Part shown: positions 1 through 8,225 of the stretch, piece after piece
Position numbering within the stretch: position 1 is the stretch's first letter
Layout: each line of letters begins with the position of its first letter
Source of the DNA: RYN-230 sp963770545
Lineage (GTDB): Bacteria; Actinomycetota; Actinomycetes; Streptosporangiales; Streptosporangiaceae
Assembly (NCBI GenBank): GCA_963770545.1
Contig: CAVYQF010000010.1
Location: 85,953-149,952, forward strand
Direction: 5' to 3'
DNA: 64,000 nucleotides
Made by a program: the position numbers and the translations under genes
Notes under the pieces: generated by a model
The model's database searches: none
Seen by the model: only the letters and a program-made list of their open reading frames with translations
Told to the model about the DNA's origin: nothing

Positions 1-529
1 GCAGCCGGGCGGTCATGTCCACCCGTTCGAGGCTGCGGCCGAGGACCAGGAACCGCCACGCTTCGTCGTGGCTCATGGTCGAATCGGCCAGGCCGAAGAA
101 CAGCGCGGCCCGTTCCCGGATGAACTCGAGGAAGACATGCGGGCCGAGCCGCTCCGCGGACTTGCGGCGCGAGACCAGCCCGTGGCCGGTCACGTTCAGG
201 CACTCCCACATGTCGCTGGAGATCACCTCACGCACACTGCGCGCGCCGCGGCGGGCGGCCATCACCGCGCCCGCGATCGCGCTCGGGTTCTGCTGGTCGT
301 ACGCCGACTGGCGCAGCGTCATCCCGATGTCCAGCGGTGCGCCGTCCGCGGCCGGCATGCCGAGGACCGCGAGCAGGGCCCGGCAGTCGGCCTCCTGGTC
401 GGTGTGCGGTTCCTCGAGCATCCGGTGCACGTACACATCGACCATCCGGGCGGTGTCGTCCGCTCGCTCGATGTACCGGCCAGTCCAGAACAGCGTCTCG
501 GCGATCCTGCTCAGCAGGCCGCTGGTCAT
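1..529 (-). CDS. alpha-E domain protein (DUF403), C-terminus outside window
   Basis: Partial gene; about 176 codons are visible and the reading frame is still open at base 1. The protein starts MTSGLLSRIAETLFWTGRY and contains IERADDTARMVDVYVHRML, the typical opening of alpha-E (DUF403) proteins. Its ATG (527-529) overlaps the TGA of the ATP-grasp gene upstream (526-528), so the two are translationally coupled. In bacteria alpha-E proteins are almost always encoded beside circularly permuted ATP-grasp proteins and are thought to belong to a peptide-ligation or peptide-tag system; the exact reaction is unknown. The family call rests on both sequence and neighbour. Confidence 0.85.
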   Translation of the reverse strand, partial: MTSGLLSRIAETLFWTGRYIERADDTARMVDVYVHRMLEEPHTDQEADCRALLAVLGMPAADGAPLDIGMTLRQSAYDQQNPSAIAGAVMAARRGARSVREVISSDMWECLNVTGHGLVSRRKSAERLGPHVFLEFIRERAALFFGLADSTMSHDEAWRFLVLGRSLERVDMTARL

Positions 530-2100
530 TGCTGGTCTTCCACGGGCGGTCCGCTCTGCCGGTCGGCCCCGACCTCGCGCGGCAGCGGGGGAGGCGAAAC
601 GAGCGGCGGGCCGGCCTGATCAGCCGCCGACACCACGGCCGGCCCGGCGCCTGATGACGCCGGCCCGCCGGGCGGGACCAGCACCCAGGTGTCCTTGGAC
701 CCGCCGCCGCGGCTCGAGTTGACCACCAGCTCCCCTTCGGGCAGCGCGACCCGGGTCAGCCCGCCGGGCAGCAGCCAGACGTCGTTCCCGTTGTTGACCG
801 CGAACGGGCGCAGGTCGATGTGCCGGGGGGCCAGCGCCTCGCCGATGAGCACCGGCGCGGTGGACAGGGCCACTGGCTGCTGGGCGATCCAGCCCCGGGG
901 CCGCGCCGTCACCTGAGCGCGCAGCGTGTCGAGGGTGGCCTCGTCCGCCCGGGGACCGATGACGATCCCGCTCCCGCCGGCCCCGTCCACCGGCTTGAGG
1001 ACCAGCTGGCCCAGGTGCTCAAGTACCCAGTGCAGCCTTTCGGGGTCGTCGAGCCGGTAGGACTCCACGTTCTCGAGCAGCGGTTGCTCCCGGAGGTAGT
1101 AGCGGATCAGGTCAGGGACCCAGGTGTAGACGAGCTTGTCGTCAGCGACCCCGTTGCCGACCGCATTCGCGATGGTCACGTGCCCGGCCCGGGCCGCGTT
1201 GATGATGCCGGGGCAGCCGATCACCGAGTCGGGGCGGAACTGCAGCGGGTCCAGGAAGTCGTCGTCGACCCGGCGGTAGATGACATCCACCGGGCGCAGC
1301 CCCTGCGTGGTGTGCACGTACACGCGGTTGCCGGCGCAGGTCAGATCGCCGCCCTCGACTAGTTCCACGCCCATCAGGCGGGCCAGCAGGGCGTGCTCGA
1401 AATAGGCCGCGTTGGCGGTGCCCGGGGTGAGCACCACCACGACCGGGTCATGGGTTCCCGCGGGCGCCGCCGCGCGCAGCGCCGCCAGCAACTCGGCTGG
1501 ATAGCTGTACACCGGATGCACATGCTGTTCGGAGAACAGCGCCGGGAAGGTCCGCGTCATCGCGAGCCGGTTCTCGATGACGTAGCTGACCCCGGACGGG
1601 ATCCGGACGTTGTCCTCCAGCACCCGCACCTGGCCCGCCCCGTCCCGGACCAGGTCGATGCCGGCCACATGAACGCGGACCCCGTTCGGTGGCTCCAGCC
1701 CGGCTACCTCGCGGTGAAATCGCTGCGATGTGCAGACCACGCGCCAGGGCAGCACGCCGTCGGCGAAGACGTGGCGGGGCCCGTAGACGTCGGCGAGGAA
1801 GGCCTCCAGGGCCAGGACCCGCTGCCGGACACCTCGCACGATCAGGTCCCATTCCGCGGCGTCCATCACCCGGGGGATGAGGTCCAGCGGGAACGGCCGT
1901 TCCTCGCCTGCGTAGTCGTAGGTGACCCCGCGGTCGGTGAACATCCGGGCCAGCTGATCGGACCGGAAGCGCAGCTCCGCCGGGTCCAGCGGCTGCAGGG
2001 CCGCGAGGAGCCCCGCGTAGGGTGCCCGCGGCAGGCCCGGCCGCTCGAACATCTCATCCCAGGCCTCGGCCAGCTGGTATGAGTCGAAAATGTCCGCCAC
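526..2100 (-). CDS. circularly permuted ATP-grasp protein (DUF404/DUF407 type)
   Basis: A 524-residue protein from a GTG at 2100. It begins VADIFDSYQLAEAWDEMFE, where this family normally begins. An upstream GTG at 2205 would add 35 basic residues with no family resemblance. The choice of 2100 is supported by a TACGCT hexamer ending 6 nt before it, a leaderless arrangement. Recognisable segments are LPWRVVCTSQRFHREVAGLE, VLEDNVRIPSGVSYVIENR, NAVGNGVADDKLVYTWVPDL and the glycine-rich LVLKPVDGAGGSGIVIGP near the C-terminus. ATP-grasp enzymes of this type probably make amide bonds using ATP; the substrate is not known. It forms an overlapping operon with the alpha-E gene. Confidence 0.85.
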   Translation of the reverse strand: MADIFDSYQLAEAWDEMFERPGLPRAPYAGLLAALQPLDPAELRFRSDQLARMFTDRGVTYDYAGEERPFPLDLIPRVMDAAEWDLIVRGVRQRVLALEAFLADVYGPRHVFADGVLPWRVVCTSQRFHREVAGLEPPNGVRVHVAGIDLVRDGAGQVRVLEDNVRIPSGVSYVIENRLAMTRTFPALFSEQHVHPVYSYPAELLAALRAAAPAGTHDPVVVVLTPGTANAAYFEHALLARLMGVELVEGGDLTCAGNRVYVHTTQGLRPVDVIYRRVDDDFLDPLQFRPDSVIGCPGIINAARAGHVTIANAVGNGVADDKLVYTWVPDLIRYYLREQPLLENVESYRLDDPERLHWVLEHLGQLVLKPVDGAGGSGIVIGPRADEATLDTLRAQVTARPRGWIAQQPVALSTAPVLIGEALAPRHIDLRPFAVNNGNDVWLLPGGLTRVALPEGELVVNSSRGGGSKDTWVLVPPGGPASSGAGPAVVSAADQAGPPLVSPPPLPREVGADRQSGPPVEDQQ

Positions 2101-2106
2101 GAGCGC

Positions 2107-2112
2107 AGCGTA
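2107..2112 (-). promoter_or_regulatory. putative -10 box, leaderless ATP-grasp gene
   Basis: TACGCT on the minus strand, separated by exactly 6 nt from the GTG at 2100. No Shine-Dalgarno lies between. This matches the TANNNT-6-start pattern seen at nine other genes here. Confidence 0.5.
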
Positions 2113-2390
2113 GGCGGGGTCTGTTCCGCTGTCATTACCCCCGATGACGAATTTGTTTCGGCCGCATTTCGCCGGCCGTGCCTCACGTCGGCCGCCGCGC
2201 GCCACGGATCCCTCGCCCGGCCGCCCGGACCACGGAACGCACCCGGCCCCCCGCTCACGGATCCCCGCCCGGTGGCCCGCGGCCCGGACCGTTTCGCTCG
2301 CGGGCGTGACCTTTCCGCCCGCGGCTTCCTGCCGCAGACTGGATGAGTGTCCCTACGGGCTGGCACCGGCGTGAACTGAGGAGGCCTGCG

Positions 2391-2936
2391 GTGCTGTATG
2401 TCTTCGGTTTCCAGCGGACGGCCGTCGTGGTGAGCGACCTTTACTTCGTGGACCCCCATCCCACGATCAAGGGCCAGGAAAGCCCGGAGCATGGCGTCCG
2501 CCTCGAGGTCCGGAAGATCACCCCCGGCCCGCTGCAGGGCTCGATTTACGCGGCGCAGCCCATCGAGATCGGCGACCTGATCTGGCGAGCCGACCTCCTC
2601 GAATCGGTGGACGGACCGCCCGGCAGCTTCGACCGGACGCACCACCACCCCGGCGTCTCCCGCGGGCTGGAACCAGGCAGGCGGGTGTTCGATCCGGGGC
2701 TGTCGGCCTCGCCCGTCGAGTGGGTCGGGACCCAGCTGGCCGACCTCGAGGCCCTGCTCGATCAGGCGGGTGTGGGCGGCGATCCGGCCGACGCCGCTGA
2801 CGCGCAGAGCCTGCGCGACTGCCTGCACGAGGTCCTCGAGTCGCTCGACCGGCTGCTCGAGCGGGTGGCCGCCGGCGAGCTGGGCCAGCCCCCCGCCGAC
2901 GGCCCCCTGGCCAGCGTCCGCGCCGGCTGGCTCTAG
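2391..2936 (+). CDS. conserved hypothetical protein, 181 aa
   Basis: The start GTG at 2391 is chosen because TGAGGAGG (2377-2384) sits 6 nt before it; an earlier GTG at 2343 has no such site. The protein starts MLYVFGFQRTAVVVSDLYFV, has a beta-rich, non-membrane N-terminal half, and ends in a helical acidic segment (QLADLEALLDQAG, then LRDCLHEVLESLDRLLERV) that could form a short coiled coil. I do not recognise a named domain. It lies divergently from the ATP-grasp gene and directly before the transhydrogenase. G/C in third positions is strong, so it is a real gene. Confidence 0.65.
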   Translation: MLYVFGFQRTAVVVSDLYFVDPHPTIKGQESPEHGVRLEVRKITPGPLQGSIYAAQPIEIGDLIWRADLLESVDGPPGSFDRTHHHPGVSRGLEPGRRVFDPGLSASPVEWVGTQLADLEALLDQAGVGGDPADAADAQSLRDCLHEVLESLDRLLERVAAGELGQPPADGPLASVRAGWL

Positions 2937-3063
2937 CAGCCGCCAGCCGGCTGGCTCTAGCTGTCAGTCAGTCGCCTGTGCTCCTGGGCCGTTAAGGGAA
3001 CATAGCCGTACGAAATGCCCCGGGATCATGGACGCCCGGTGCCGGCGCCCGCACACTGGAGGC

Positions 3064-4464
3064 GTGCACGACTTTGATCTGCTGGTCATCGGGTCCGGGC
3101 CGGGTGGCCAGAAGGCCGCCATCGCCGCCGCGAAGCTGGATCGCCGCGTGGCGATCGTCGAGCGGCCCGACATGCTCGGCGGTGTCTGCGTCAACACCGG
3201 CACGATCCCGTCCAAGACCATGCGCGAGGCGGTCCTGTACCTGACCGGCCTCGACCAGCGGGAGATGTACGGGCAGAGTTACCGGGTCAAAGACGAGATC
3301 ACAATCGCGGACCTGGCCAACCGGACCCGCCACGTGGTCAGCCGCGAGAACGACGTGGTGCGCAGCCAGCTGACCCGCAACCGGGTCACGGTGCTCAGCG
3401 GCACCGCGTCCTTCCTCGGCCCGCACGAGGTCGAGGTGGACGACGGCGACGGCCGGGAGCGGAAGGTCACCGCCGACTCCGTGGTGATCGCCACCGGGAC
3501 CAAGCCCGCGCGGCCAGCCAGCGTTGCCTTCGACGAGAAGACGGTCATCGACTCCGACGGCATCCAGCACCTCAAGAAGGTCCCGCGGACCATGGTGGTG
3601 GCCGGCGCCGGCGTGATCGGCATCGAGTACGCGTCGATGTTCGCCGCCCTGGGCTGCAAGGTCACCGTGGTCGAGCAGCGGGACCGGATGCTGGAGTTCT
3701 GCGACCTCGAGGTGGTCGAGGCGCTCAAGTTCCACCTGCGCGACCTCGCCGTCACGTTCCGCTTCGGCGAGATCGTGGACTCGGTGGAGGCCAGGGGCGA
3801 TGGCGCGATCGCCGCCCTGCAGAGCGGGAAGCGGATCCCCGCCGACACGGTGATGTACTCCGCGGGCCGGCAGGGCGTGACCCACGCCCTGAACCTGCCG
3901 GCGGCGGGGCTGGAGGCCGACAAGCGGGGCCGGATCAAAGTCAACGAGTTCTACCGGACCGCAGTGCCGCACATCTATGCGGTTGGCGACGTGATTGGTT
4001 TCCCCGCGCTGGCCGCCACCTCGATGGAGCAGGGCCGGCTGGCCGCCCACCACGCCCTCGGCGAGCCGGTGCACACCGCGCACCTGCTCCAGCCGATCGG
4101 CATCTACAGCATCCCGGAAATCAGCTTCATCGGACGGACCGAGGATCAGCTCACCAAGGATTGCGTGCCCTTCGAGGTGGGCGTGTCCCGCTACCGCGAG
4201 CTGGCCCGCGGGCAGATCATCGGCGATTCCTACGGCGTGCTCAAGCTGCTGGTCTCACCCGAGGATCGCTCGCTGCTGGGGGTGCACGTGTTCGGCACCC
4301 AGGCCACCGAGCTGGTGCACATCGGCCAGGCGGTGATGGGCTGCGGCGGCACCATCGACTATCTCGTGGACGCGGTCTTCAATTACCCGACCCTGGCCGA
4401 GTCCTACAAGGTCGCGGCGCTCGACGCAACCAACAAGATGCGCCTCGTCGCGCGCTTCGACTAG
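3064..4464 (+). CDS. sthA: soluble NAD(P) transhydrogenase
   Basis: A 466-residue flavoprotein of the usual length for soluble pyridine nucleotide transhydrogenase, which equilibrates NADPH and NAD+ in the cytoplasm. The N-terminal FAD-binding motif is LLVIGSGPGGQKAAIAAAK. The segment GGVCVNTGTIPSKTMREAV has only one of the two cysteines of disulfide oxidoreductases, as expected for SthA rather than lipoamide or mycothione reductase. A second Rossmann motif, VVAGAGVIGIEYASMFAALG, and the FAD-closing IYAVGDVIGFPALAATSMEQ follow, then the dimerisation domain. The GTG at 3064 gives the family N-terminus MHDFDLLVIG; GGAGG lies only 1 nt before it, so it may be leaderless or start at ATG 3028. Confidence 0.88.
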   Translation: MHDFDLLVIGSGPGGQKAAIAAAKLDRRVAIVERPDMLGGVCVNTGTIPSKTMREAVLYLTGLDQREMYGQSYRVKDEITIADLANRTRHVVSRENDVVRSQLTRNRVTVLSGTASFLGPHEVEVDDGDGRERKVTADSVVIATGTKPARPASVAFDEKTVIDSDGIQHLKKVPRTMVVAGAGVIGIEYASMFAALGCKVTVVEQRDRMLEFCDLEVVEALKFHLRDLAVTFRFGEIVDSVEARGDGAIAALQSGKRIPADTVMYSAGRQGVTHALNLPAAGLEADKRGRIKVNEFYRTAVPHIYAVGDVIGFPALAATSMEQGRLAAHHALGEPVHTAHLLQPIGIYSIPEISFIGRTEDQLTKDCVPFEVGVSRYRELARGQIIGDSYGVLKLLVSPEDRSLLGVHVFGTQATELVHIGQAVMGCGGTIDYLVDAVFNYPTLAESYKVAALDATNKMRLVARFD

Positions 4465-4537
4465 CCCGCCAGGCCGGCTGCGACCGCCCGTCGGCTAAGC
4501 GTTCGTCCCGCGAACGGGAATCCTGCCGCGGCCCGCA

Positions 4538-4543
4538 TAGGAT
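4538..4543 (+). promoter_or_regulatory. putative -10 box, leaderless siderophore-interacting gene
   Basis: TAGGAT, six nucleotides before the ATG at 4550, with no clear ribosome binding site between. Confidence 0.5.
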
Positions 4544-4549
4544 CGGGGA

Positions 4550-5344
4550 ATGCCTGATTCTGTTCCCGCCGCCGCCGCGGCGCAGCTAGATGACCCGTTC
4601 GCGGAGCTGAGGGGGCCGCTGGCGGGCACCGTCCGGATGCGGCTCGAGGTCGTGGACAATGCAGAGCTCACCCCCCACATGCAGCGGCTGGTGCTGACCG
4701 CGCCGGAGCTCGCGGACCTGATCTATCAGCCCGGCCAGGACGTCATGCTGCTGGTGGCCGTGGACGGCAACCGCCCGGTCCGCCGCCGGTACACGATCCG
4801 GGACACCGATACAGCCCGGCAGCTGCTCACCCTGGACATCGTCCGGCACGGGGACGGCCCCGGCGAGCGGTGGGTCCGCTCGGCCCGGCCCGGCGACACG
4901 ATCGAGGGCATAGCTCCCCGCGGCAAGATCTTCCTGAAGAGCGAGGCGGACTGGCACCTGTTCGCGGCGGATGAATCCGGGCTGGCCGCGGTATTCGCGA
5001 TGACTGGCTCGCTGCCGCCGGAAGTCCGCGCGACCGCCCTTCTGGAGGTTCCCGAGGCCGCCGACGAGCAGAAGCCGGACCTCCCGGCGGGGGTCGGCCT
5101 GACCTGGCTACCCCGGGCCGGCCAGCCGGCGGGCGAGCCGGAGGCCCTGGCCACGGCGCTGCAGGCCGCCGAGCTGCCGCCCGGCATCGGCCACGTCTAC
5201 CTGTTCGGCGAGGCCAAGGTGGTGCTGGCGCTGCGGGAGGTGCTGGCCGCCCGCGGCGTGCCAGGCGAGCAGATCTCGGCCAAGGCTTACTGGGGCCGCG
5301 GCAAGGCCAACGCCCAGCACGGCGAGCCGGCCCGCGAAGGGTAG
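4550..5344 (+). CDS. siderophore-interacting protein (FAD-dependent ferric reductase)
   Basis: 264 residues. The N-terminal FAD-binding barrel carries the flavin signature RRRYTIRDTD, and the C-terminal SIP-type NAD(P)H domain shows HVYLFGEAKVVLALREVL and a closing AKAYWGRGKANAQHGEP. Family members reduce ferric siderophores in the cytoplasm to release iron. The N-terminal extension MPDSVPAAAAAQLDDPF is unremarkable. No siderophore uptake or synthesis genes are visible nearby and I see no clear iron box, so the iron role rests on the family alone. Confidence 0.88.
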   Translation: MPDSVPAAAAAQLDDPFAELRGPLAGTVRMRLEVVDNAELTPHMQRLVLTAPELADLIYQPGQDVMLLVAVDGNRPVRRRYTIRDTDTARQLLTLDIVRHGDGPGERWVRSARPGDTIEGIAPRGKIFLKSEADWHLFAADESGLAAVFAMTGSLPPEVRATALLEVPEAADEQKPDLPAGVGLTWLPRAGQPAGEPEALATALQAAELPPGIGHVYLFGEAKVVLALREVLAARGVPGEQISAKAYWGRGKANAQHGEPAREG

Positions 5345-5509
5345 CATCCCGCGCCGGGCCTCCCTGGCGCGGCGGCCGTGTCATCGCGAGCCGAGGATCC
5401 CGCGGGTCCGCCGGGCGATCGAGGGCAGGTGGCGGAGGATCGCGGACCGGAATTCGATGGCCGCCAGTCCGGCGGGCCAGGGAGAGCCCAGAACGTGAAC
5501 CCGGCACCA

Positions 5510-5666
5510 CCGGGCCGAAGCGGGCCACGAGATCGCGGCCGTCGAGCCGGAACGAAAAGGCCCGCGACCAGTCACCGCCACCCAACTCCGCCACGTCCCG
5601 CGCCTGGCCCGCGTACCGCCCGGCCAGGAACCCGGCCGCTTCCCCCAGCCCGACAGGCTGCTGCAT
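5510..5666 (-). pseudogene. aminoglycoside phosphotransferase family N-terminal remnant
   Basis: From an ATG at 5666 the minus strand reads MQQPVGLGEAAGFLAGRYAG and then VAELGGGDWSRAFSFRLDGR followed by DLVARFG. This looks like the nucleotide-binding start of APH/choline-kinase-like proteins. After that the frame degenerates into proline/arginine-rich sequence with no catalytic HGD loop. Only about 50 residues of a normally about 300-residue enzyme remain. The rest of 5345-5753 holds no other gene I can support. Confidence 0.45.
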
Positions 5667-5753
5667 GCCTTCGCGACACCCGGCCCAGGCCGGCAGCGCA
5701 ACTGGTTAAGGCGCGGACCAGCGCGACGCAGGGGGCGCATAACGGGCATCGGG

Positions 5754-6302
5754 CTACGGGACCCCGAGCCGGGTGATGGCCAGCTCCAGCACCTCCGGGC
5801 GGCTGAATGCGCCATGATCGGCGGCGATGAAGTGGGTGCCAATCAGCAGCGAGTAGTACAGCAGGCAGCGGGTCTCGACCTCGCCGGCATCCGGGCAGAT
5901 CGCCGCGAACAGCGAGCGCAGGTAGTCCATCCGCCGGTTGTCGATACGCCGGAGGCGCTCGGCCACCGCGTGGTCGTGCCGGGCCCAGTCACGGACGGCC
6001 AGGTCGACCGCGACCACGCCGGGGGAGGTGAGCCGGGACAGCCGCAGGAGCTTAGCCTCCGGGCCGCCCCCCTGGCCCTCGACCCGTTCGATCACCTCAT
6101 CGGTGGTGGCCCGCTCCCACGTGTCAAGCATCTCGCCGAGCAGCGCGGGGCGGTCGGTGAAGTGCCAGTAGAAGCCGCCTCTGGTGACACCGAGCGCCTT
6201 GGCCAGCGGCTCGATCCGGACGGCGTCCGGGCCGCCAGCGGCCAGCGCCCGGAGCCCGGCTTCGATCCACGTGCTCCGGGGCGTGCGGGTCGGGGCGGCC
6301 AT
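5754..6302 (-). CDS. TetR family transcriptional regulator
   Basis: 182 residues. The N-terminal helix-turn-helix includes EPLAKALGVTRGGFYWHFTD, a classic TetR recognition helix, followed by RPALLGEMLDTWE. The C-terminal ligand domain is helical. The gene is divergent from the gene at 6385, and the space between them contains a perfect 13-bp inverted repeat, the obvious candidate operator for autoregulation and control of the neighbour. An AGGGAGG lies about 10 nt before the ATG. The ligand is unknown. Confidence 0.88.
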   Translation of the reverse strand: MAAPTRTPRSTWIEAGLRALAAGGPDAVRIEPLAKALGVTRGGFYWHFTDRPALLGEMLDTWERATTDEVIERVEGQGGGPEAKLLRLSRLTSPGVVAVDLAVRDWARHDHAVAERLRRIDNRRMDYLRSLFAAICPDAGEVETRCLLYYSLLIGTHFIAADHGAFSRPEVLELAITRLGVP

Positions 6303-6364
6303 CGATCGTCTGCCTCCCTGGGCCGCAGGTGCGGCGTTGACACCAGGCCAGGAGCCTGCCTAGC

Positions 6365-6394
6365 CTCCATCCATACACTACTGTATGGATGGAG
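6365..6394. promoter_or_regulatory. palindromic operator between tetR and its divergent partner
   Basis: Perfect inverted repeat: CTCCATCCATACA (6365-6377), 4-nt spacer, TGTATGGATGGAG (6382-6394). It covers a candidate -10 box (TACACT, 6374-6379) and the ATG at 6385, so a bound regulator would block both transcription and the start region. Confidence 0.7.
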
Positions 6395-6903
6395 TGGCTG
6401 AGATGACCATTGGTGCAGGCAGCTATCCCAGCGAGCGGCACGCAGAGGCGCCCGGGCAGGTACGCCAGACCGTCCTGCCGGCCAGCACGCGAGTACTCAG
6501 CACCCTCGCCCGCATCGACTACGAAGACGCCTTCGTCGTCGACACCGGGCCGGCCCAGGAGCGGACGGCGGAGCAATGGGCCCGGGAAATCCTGGAAGGT
6601 GCCCCCGCGAGCACGCGCCGCGCACTGATCCGGGGATGGTCCGGGCTCGGCCTGCGGCTCGGCCCGGCACAGTCAGACCGGCATGTGCTCGGCTGGGAGA
6701 TCCGGCATTCCGACCCGGACGCCGTGCTGCTGGGCGCCTGCGGCCGCCTCGGGCTCTCCGGCGAGCTGATCTTCCAGCGCTCGCCAAGCTCGCTGCTCTA
6801 CGCCACCGTCGTGCACCTGGAGAACCGCGTCGCCCGCGGCCTCTGGGCAGCGATCGGAACCCGGCACCGGCGGGTCGTGCAGGACCTCCTCGCGCGGGCC
6901 TGA
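6385..6903 (+). CDS. DUF2867-like hypothetical protein
   Basis: 172 residues. Features seen are RIDYEDAFVVDTG, RTAEQWAREILEGAP, LRLGPAQSDRHVLGWEIRHS and a C-terminal VVHLENRVARGLWAAIGTRH, resembling the SRPBCC-like DUF2867 proteins often found beside TetR regulators. A TACACT hexamer ends 5 nt before the ATG, so the message may be leaderless. The gene is almost certainly controlled by the adjacent TetR protein through the palindrome that overlaps its start. Function unknown. Confidence 0.7.
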   Translation: MDGVAEMTIGAGSYPSERHAEAPGQVRQTVLPASTRVLSTLARIDYEDAFVVDTGPAQERTAEQWAREILEGAPASTRRALIRGWSGLGLRLGPAQSDRHVLGWEIRHSDPDAVLLGACGRLGLSGELIFQRSPSSLLYATVVHLENRVARGLWAAIGTRHRRVVQDLLARA

Positions 6904-6920
6904 GCGGCGCGTTCGCCGAG

Positions 6921-6959
6921 ACCGGCCGGCGGCCGGGACCAGCCCGGCCGCCGACCGGT
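6921..6959. terminator. bidirectional hairpin between convergent genes
   Basis: GGCGGCCGGG (6928-6937), 5-nt loop, CCCGGCCGCC (6943-6952), extended by ACCGG/CCGGT outer pairs. It sits exactly between two convergent stop codons. There is no T-run, as is common in actinobacterial terminators. Confidence 0.65.
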
Positions 6960-6986
6960 GCGTCACCGGCACAGGACTAGCCGCTG

Positions 6987-7772
6987 CTAGAACTGGGTGC
7001 TGCCCAGCCAGCGGCGGAAGACGGCCGGATCGCCGTGCACCTGGACGGCCGGAGTGTCGGGCGGAAGCCGCTGCATCAAGACCAGGAGCAGGTCCGACGC
7101 GCCGCCCCGGAGGGCGACGGTGCCCTTCTGGTGGACCCGGCGCATCGTGATCCCGGCCGGATCATGGATGATCAGCCACTCGCCCGTGCCATCCGGCACG
7201 TCGGCCGCGTGCACGTGCAGGGACTCGCCTTCGGCCAGCCCGGCGGTGCGCAGGTCAGGGGCACCGTTACCTGGCACGGCCAGCTCGGTCAGCCATTCGT
7301 CGATCCCGTCCGCGGCGACGTCCGCATCGATGGCGGGCGCGCCGGACTGCCGCTGCGCACCGCTCACGGTGATCTGCGCGTCGGCGCAATGCACCGCGGT
7401 CTCGTGGGTCATCCGCCGGGCCCAGAAACGGGGCGGCCGCTGATGGCCGAACGCCCAGACCGGGACGTCCCCCGCCCGCCTGAGCACGGCGATCAGCCGG
7501 CCTGCGCCATCTCGCAGCCATCCCGCGTGCTCGGCCGGATCGTCCGGGATCCTCCCGTCGGGCACGTCGCGGAAGGCAATGGCCTGGGCCGACTGGGTGC
7601 TGACGATCTCGGCGGCCCAGCGCTGGGCCCGGCCGACGTGGGTGGCCAGCTGCCGCAGCGTCCAGTCCGGGCAGGTAGGCACCTGCAGGGTGAGATCGGC
7701 CCCGTCAACCAGTGCGCCCAGGGACGCGGTACTGGCGGTAATTTCAGCGTAGTAGCGCTCGGCGGCAAGCAC
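6987..7772 (-). CDS. maleylpyruvate isomerase family (mycothiol-dependent) protein
   Basis: 261 residues. The N-terminal MDMPI/DinB-like domain shows VPTCPDWTLRQLATHVGRAQ, followed by the metal-site region FWARRMTHETAVHCADAQ. A C-terminal SCP2-like domain follows (ALRGGASDLLLVLMQRLP). Such proteins bind a divalent metal and use mycothiol, the actinobacterial thiol. The substrate cannot be read from sequence. It lies 15 nt downstream of the FmdB-like gene on the same strand and is probably co-transcribed with it. The start is a GTG without a clear ribosome binding site. Confidence 0.82.
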   Translation of the reverse strand: MLAAERYYAEITASTASLGALVDGADLTLQVPTCPDWTLRQLATHVGRAQRWAAEIVSTQSAQAIAFRDVPDGRIPDDPAEHAGWLRDGAGRLIAVLRRAGDVPVWAFGHQRPPRFWARRMTHETAVHCADAQITVSGAQRQSGAPAIDADVAADGIDEWLTELAVPGNGAPDLRTAGLAEGESLHVHAADVPDGTGEWLIIHDPAGITMRRVHQKGTVALRGGASDLLLVLMQRLPPDTPAVQVHGDPAVFRRWLGSTQF

Positions 7773-7787
7773 GCGGGGCGGCCAGGG

Positions 7788-8006
7788 TCAGCCGCAGCCG
7801 CACGCGCCGCCGCAGCAGCCACCGCCACCGCCACCGGAGCGCGGCCCGGGCGAGCTGGCCCGGCCGCCGACTGAGACCGCGGACAGCAGCTTGACCGTGT
7901 CGTCGTGGCCCTCCGGGCACAGGCACGGCTCAGATGCTTCGCTCATCGGCCGGGTCCGCTCGAACGTCGATCCGCAAGGCCGGCACCGGTACTCGTAACG
8001 TGGCAC
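7788..8006 (-). CDS. FmdB-type zinc ribbon protein
   Basis: A 72-residue protein starting MPRYEYRCRPCGSTFERTRP with the CxxC-type zinc ribbon of the FmdB regulator family; a second cysteine pair follows (CLCPEGH). The tail is glycine/cysteine rich (GGGGGGCCGGACGCG). Small FmdB proteins are putative regulators of unknown target. The GTG start at 8006 is preceded, 6 nt away, by TAGTCT, indicating a leaderless mRNA. First gene of a likely two-gene operon with the MDMPI-fold protein. Confidence 0.8.
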   Translation of the reverse strand: MPRYEYRCRPCGSTFERTRPMSEASEPCLCPEGHDDTVKLLSAVSVGGRASSPGPRSGGGGGGCCGGACGCG

Positions 8007-8012
8007 ACCAGA

Positions 8013-8018
8013 AGACTA
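8013..8018 (-). promoter_or_regulatory. putative -10 box, leaderless fmdB-like gene
   Basis: TAGTCT on the minus strand, 6 nt before the GTG at 8006. Confidence 0.5.
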
Positions 8019-8225
8019 CGCGCCCGGGCTGTTCCCGGCGAGCGCGCCGTCCCGGGACGAGGGCTCGCGCCACTCCAGCCAACCGGCCGGGCCACGGCCG
8101 GCGCGTGGCCCGGGCGGCTGTAAGGTCAGCGGGGCCCATGGTGGCCGGGCCAGGGTGGGCAACAGCGATAATGACCGCGATGGCCAGGGCCGCGACCAGG
8201 CCAGGAGGCCAGGGAGGAAGCCGCG

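Noticed and set aside
3064..4464. Mycothione or lipoamide reductase for the flavoprotein
   Set aside because: The second redox cysteine is replaced by Thr in GGVCVNTGTIPSK, which fits soluble transhydrogenase.
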